A stretch of 9,346 nucleotides of DNA from CAYYBZ01 sp964470285 [NCBI: uncultured Oligoflexia bacterium] (GTDB lineage Bacteria > Bdellovibrionota_G > CAYYBZ01). Below the pieces are notes generated by a model, which had not been told where the DNA came from, did no database searches, and saw only the letters and a program-made list of their open reading frames with translations. This document shows positions 7,017 to 9,346 of the stretch, one piece after another (the first letter of the stretch is position 1; every line of letters starts with the position of its first letter). The DNA lies in the NCBI GenBank assembly GCA_964470285.1, contig CAYYBZ010000001.1, positions 20,815 through 30,160 of the forward strand. Reading direction: 5' to 3'. Position numbers and translations under genes: made by a program.

Positions 7017-8630
7017 TTAAGGCACGTTAAGAGTAAAAGAACTCAAAGGCGTTTCCACTTTTATCTCGTCACCGGATTGTGCGTTTAAACTGTAAGCGAA
7101 ACTACCGTCTCTTTGAGCATTCACCGACATGGTTGACACCCTTGTCACATTTGTAATTGTAATTGAGGAAGAAGAGACCAATGAACCGGCCTCCCCCCTT
7201 ATGTTCCCTCTTAATACCGCAAAGTTTTGAAGACCGTTGAGTTCAGTTGAGTTCATTCCGGTTTCATCTGGACTTAAGTATATGCTCTCAAGAGTTTGAT
7301 CAAACTGTGAGGCATCCTTCGTACTTGTAATAAATGCGTAGTGCATATAAACCTTTGTTGAGCCGGCAGGTAGTGCAACATCCTGCCATTCATAGTACAT
7401 CATTACATCATTTGAAGGCGGAAGGTTAACCGTGTCGACACGGTCAAAACCTACTGCGCCGTCCCAGATATAACCTACAACAGGAACAGGATTATTAGAT
7501 ATCTGCGTAATGCTTGCGGCATAGTCATCATTTTCATCAATTATCAGATCTCCTGAAGAATCAAGCAGCGTTGAAATAAATACATTGCCTCCCGGAGGGT
7601 CTCCAATGCCCAAATCTCCGTCTATAGCCAATGAAATTGTTTTATCCGATTCAGTAGGATTTTCCACAATCTCCAGATATCTTACATAATCGGCCTGTTC
7701 ATTTACATAAACCTTTCTTGTTACCTTTAGTCCTCCCAGCGTTTCAACCGGACCGAAAACAACCTCATTTTCATCCTCAACGCTTGTATCCGGACAGCTT
7801 GCACCTCCTCCGCAACCGTCACCCGGAAAAGCACCCGAACCGGTATCGACTCCGGTTCCCGGATCCTTAAAAGTATCGCCTGATATCTTAAGTTGATACG
7901 CTATTGCATAAGCATTTCCTATAAAAGCGTTTTGAGATGCAATTTTGCAAAGGGCTCCGTCTTCATTTATATCGAAGTAGAAAAACTTTCCTTCCAGAAC
8001 ATAATGATTTCTTACGCATGTAGTAAGCAGTGAAACATCGAAGGCAGGATCCTCTTCGCTTACAACATTGGGGGCATCGAGCGATGCGGAATTAACCGCA
8101 CTTAAGCTTCCTCCAGCTGCCTCCGGTATTGCCCGTCCTGCAGATTCAATAACAGTATTAATTAATTCCTGTGTATGTGTATAGGATACTTCCCAGTGAG
8201 CGGCATCATCCAAAACATCTTTTATAATATCCCGCAATTCACTTCTTTCAAAATCCGAAAGGCTTCTTCCCCCGTCAGTTTCAGTCACATATATCACTGC
8301 TGAAACAATTGCATCGGTTACCGGAGATACATCCGTTTTTTTACCGTTCCCCATTGCAAAGGCTCTTATTCTTCCTTCAGGTAAAACCCCCTCGATAACA
8401 AAGGATGAACCCAGGGAATCCGCAAAACCGAAATCAAAATTTCCGTTACTGCTTGTTACGGTAAATCCCACCTCTTCCAACTCTTGCCCTTCATCATCAA
8501 TCACAATTAAGCGGACTAGAGTGTCGGGAACCGCTTCCTTATTAAAACCGATTAGAGTTCCGCCAATCTGAGATGAGCAGCTTATTGTTAGAAATGACAC
8601 AAAAACAAAAATTACAACGATTATTCTCAT
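7017..8630 (-). CDS. Putative surface lipoprotein with Ig-like N- and C-terminal domains
   Basis: The 537 residues start at an ATG preceded by AAGAGGTG (8635-8642 on the complement). Residues 1-18 form a lipoprotein signal ending LTISC, with C18 lipidated. Residues 22-90 resemble a carboxypeptidase-regulatory or transthyretin-like beta domain (GTLIGFNKEAVPDTLVRL...SSNGNFDF). Residues 123-165 are probably helical. C205 and C228 flank an EF-hand-like FDINEDGALC, and C273/C279 sit in a Gly-rich loop. A beta-rich segment (288-455) has the RYLEIVENPTESDKTISL pattern I associate with large Ig-repeat proteins of delta-proteobacteria and myxobacteria. Residues about 470-537 are a second small Ig-like domain. 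No catalytic motif is recognised, so the function is unknown. The gene converges on the large lipoprotein gene with 13 bases between stops and is divergent from the riboswitch-controlled lipoprotein gene, so it is probably part of the same surface locus but separately transcribed. Confidence 0.87.
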   Translation of the reverse strand: MRIIVVIFVFVSFLTISCSSQIGGTLIGFNKEAVPDTLVRLIVIDDEGQELEEVGFTVTSSNGNFDFGFADSLGSSFVIEGVLPEGRIRAFAMGNGKKTDVSPVTDAIVSAVIYVTETDGGRSLSDFERSELRDIIKDVLDDAAHWEVSYTHTQELINTVIESAGRAIPEAAGGSLSAVNSASLDAPNVVSEEDPAFDVSLLTTCVRNHYVLEGKFFYFDINEDGALCKIASQNAFIGNAYAIAYQLKISGDTFKDPGTGVDTGSGAFPGDGCGGGASCPDTSVEDENEVVFGPVETLGGLKVTRKVYVNEQADYVRYLEIVENPTESDKTISLAIDGDLGIGDPPGGNVFISTLLDSSGDLIIDENDDYAASITQISNNPVPVVGYIWDGAVGFDRVDTVNLPPSNDVMMYYEWQDVALPAGSTKVYMHYAFITSTKDASQFDQTLESIYLSPDETGMNSTELNGLQNFAVLRGNIRGEAGSLVSSSSITITNVTRVSTMSVNAQRDGSFAYSLNAQSGDEIKVETPLSSFTLNVP

Positions 8631-8658
8631 TCAACACCTCTTGAAAATTAATACAAAA

Positions 8659-8687
8659 ATTAAAACAGATGAATATACTAAAAGCAA
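8659..8687 (-). promoter_or_regulatory. Candidate promoter of the 537-residue lipoprotein gene
   Basis: On the minus strand TTGCTT (8682-8687) and TTTAAT (8659-8664) have a 17-base spacer, giving a start near 8652 and a short leader with the ribosome site. A second possibility is the perfect TATAAT on the complement of 8760-8765, which lacks a good -35 and would give a leader of about 120 bases. I cannot choose between them by eye. Confidence 0.35.
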
Positions 8688-8910
8688 TTGTTTAATATAA
8701 AGCATCTAATAAACCCGAAAACGCAAAAAAACTTCATTCCAATACAGAGAAGCTTTGAGATTATACTTGCACAATTTTAATCGACTTTGGTGTCTAGCGT
8801 AACTTATGTTGTCATTTTCAAGCTTTGTTAATAGGTTTGTGTTGGCAGATACGCTAAATGTAAACAAATATTACAGTGTTGTTTTATTGTATACTTTCTG
8901 TTTTTAATCT
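8688..8910. other. AT-rich non-coding spacer between divergent lipoprotein genes
   Basis: I see no convincing open frame or RNA gene here. The only structure noted is a weak inverted pair, TAGCGT (8795-8800) and ACGCTA (8851-8856), 50 bases apart, which may be chance or part of shared control of the two divergent genes. Confidence 0.4.
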
Positions 8911-8915
8911 ACACT

Positions 8916-8921
8916 TATAAT
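8916..8921 (+). promoter_or_regulatory. -10 box of the riboswitch-controlled transcript
   Basis: A perfect TATAAT ends 7 bases before the first base of riboswitch helix P1 (8928), so transcription would begin right at the aptamer. The -35 is weak (no clear TTGACA-like hexamer at the proper distance), which may mean an activator or an alternative sigma factor is used. Confidence 0.55.
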
Positions 8922-8927
8922 AGTAGA

Positions 8928-9030
8928 CTGTTATCGAAAGGGCTATTTCATTTGAAAAAATGAAAACGCAAAGTCATTGACCTAAATTACCTGTTAGGTA
9001 ACATGGTTTGAAGGGCTACCGAATTAACAG
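8928..9030 (+). ncRNA. Cyclic-di-GMP-I (GEMM) riboswitch aptamer
   Basis: The sequence follows the GEMM class I consensus in order. Closing helix P1 pairs CTGTTA (8928-8933) with TAACAG (9025-9030). AAAGGGC (8937-8943) carries the ligand-contacting G (Vc2 G20 equivalent, about 8942). A perfect 8-bp hairpin, TTTCATTT/AAATGAAA (8946-8953/8958-8965), is capped by the GAAA tetraloop (8954-8957). The invariant ACGCAAAG (8966-8973) contains the stacking A (A47 equivalent, about 8971). A second hairpin has the tetraloop-receptor strands GACCTAA (8979-8985) and TAGGTAAC (8995-9002). The 3' ligand-side strand is GGGCTACCGA (9013-9022). These align from memory to the Vibrio Vc2 aptamer. The second hairpin is short, with an 8-base loop. 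The RNA binds the second messenger c-di-GMP and controls the gene downstream, here the lipoprotein gene starting at 9090, 59 bases after the aptamer. Confidence 0.9.
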
Positions 9031-9089
9031 GTTTCTCTCCGAATCCGCCCTTTCCTTAACCGATTTTTTAACATTTTTAAAGGATTAGT
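9031..9089 (+). promoter_or_regulatory. Riboswitch expression platform and ribosome binding site
   Basis: GCCCTTTC (9047-9054) can pair perfectly with GAAAGGGC in the aptamer core (8936-8943). It can pair less well with GAAGGGC (9010-9016), and through CCTTT with the Shine-Dalgarno AAAGG (9079-9083). AATCC (9042-9046) can pair with GGATT (9082-9086), also covering the ribosome site. A T6 run (9064-9069) is present, but no strong hairpin ends directly before it. Control at translation initiation therefore looks more likely than a classical terminator; the direction (ON or OFF) cannot be decided by eye. The ribosome site AAAGGA lies 5 bases before the ATG. Confidence 0.5.
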
Positions 9090-9346
9090 ATGAACAATTC
9101 ATATCCATTAAAGACATTCGGAATAATTCTATTTTTATTGACGCTTATTTTTTCCGCATGTCAAACGAATAAAAGCAGATCAGACGGGCCTGAAGTCTTA
9201 GGTACATTTGAAATGATTGTAAATCCAGGCTCGGGTCAAGTATCGATAATGCCGATTGACAATTCTCCCAAAAAGCTTTTTACCGAAGCTTCCCATTCTT
9301 TGGAAACATTATACAATCTCGGATGGGAAAATTCCTTAGACCTTGG
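9090..9346 (+). CDS. Putative lipoprotein, paralogue of the large lipoprotein's N-terminus, partial
   Basis: 85 codons are visible before the right edge. The signal peptide is MNNSYPLK followed by a hydrophobic core and the lipobox FSAC, with C24 lipidated. A short polar linker follows, then EVLGTFEMIVNPGSGQVSIMPI (35-56) and LYNLGWENSLDL (74-85). The large lipoprotein has VIGKYHFFLNPGSGEVRITPV and FYNLGIENSIDL at nearly the same positions, so the two are paralogues at least in this region. The start is supported by AAAGGA 5 bases upstream. The leader carries a class I c-di-GMP riboswitch. By analogy the rest may include a Cys-rich segment and Big_5 repeats, but that part is outside the window. 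The role is unknown; a surface or adhesion factor responding to c-di-GMP is an inference from context. Confidence 0.88.
   Translation, partial: MNNSYPLKTFGIILFLLTLIFSACQTNKSRSDGPEVLGTFEMIVNPGSGQVSIMPIDNSPKKLFTEASHSLETLYNLGWENSLDL

Noticed and set aside
9064-9069. T-run as an intrinsic terminator of the riboswitch
   Set aside because: No stable hairpin ends directly before it; the best GC pairing (GGGC/GCCC) ends more than 10 bases upstream, so termination is not supported by eye.

Overview
The window looks like chromosomal DNA from a Gram-negative (diderm), moderately AT-rich bacterium. The evidence is three lipobox-type lipoproteins with Ig-like or calcium-loop surface architecture, and a class I cyclic-di-GMP (GEMM) riboswitch in front of one of them. 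This style is familiar from delta-proteobacterial and spirochaete-like lineages, but nothing here fixes the taxon and I do not assign one.

Layout, left to right. Positions 1-943 (minus strand) hold most of an NfeD-family membrane serine protease, which runs off the left edge. Positions 944-1524 are a non-coding gap with a decayed REP-like repeat cluster (about 1101-1381) built on a GTCCCCATTTCTGT unit. It is followed by three 14-nt-phased C(T/C)GATAA boxes and a good extended -10 promoter. That promoter drives a monofunctional delta-1-pyrroline-5-carboxylate dehydrogenase (pruA/rocA type, 1525-3075), which converts glutamate semialdehyde to glutamate. Three bases after it lies a 39-residue single-span membrane microprotein (3079-3198) that has the look of a real, easily missed gene.

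The right two thirds is a surface-lipoprotein locus. A strong promoter (3330-3359) precedes a 1196-residue lipoprotein (3413-7003) with a Cys-rich head and seven Big_5-type Ig repeats. A 537-residue lipoprotein (7017-8630, minus strand) converges on it with only 13 bases between stop codons. A long intergenic region (8631-9089) then carries divergent promoters and the riboswitch (8928-9030). The riboswitch sits in the leader of a third lipoprotein gene (9090 to the right edge), whose N-terminus is clearly paralogous to that of the 1196-residue protein.

The most interesting point is that two paralogous surface lipoproteins share an N-terminal module (NPGSG ... YNLGxENSxDL) but differ in control: one has a plain promoter and short leader, the other a c-di-GMP-sensing leader. 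This suggests that surface composition is tuned by c-di-GMP, as for adhesion or biofilm factors. The function of all three lipoproteins is unknown.
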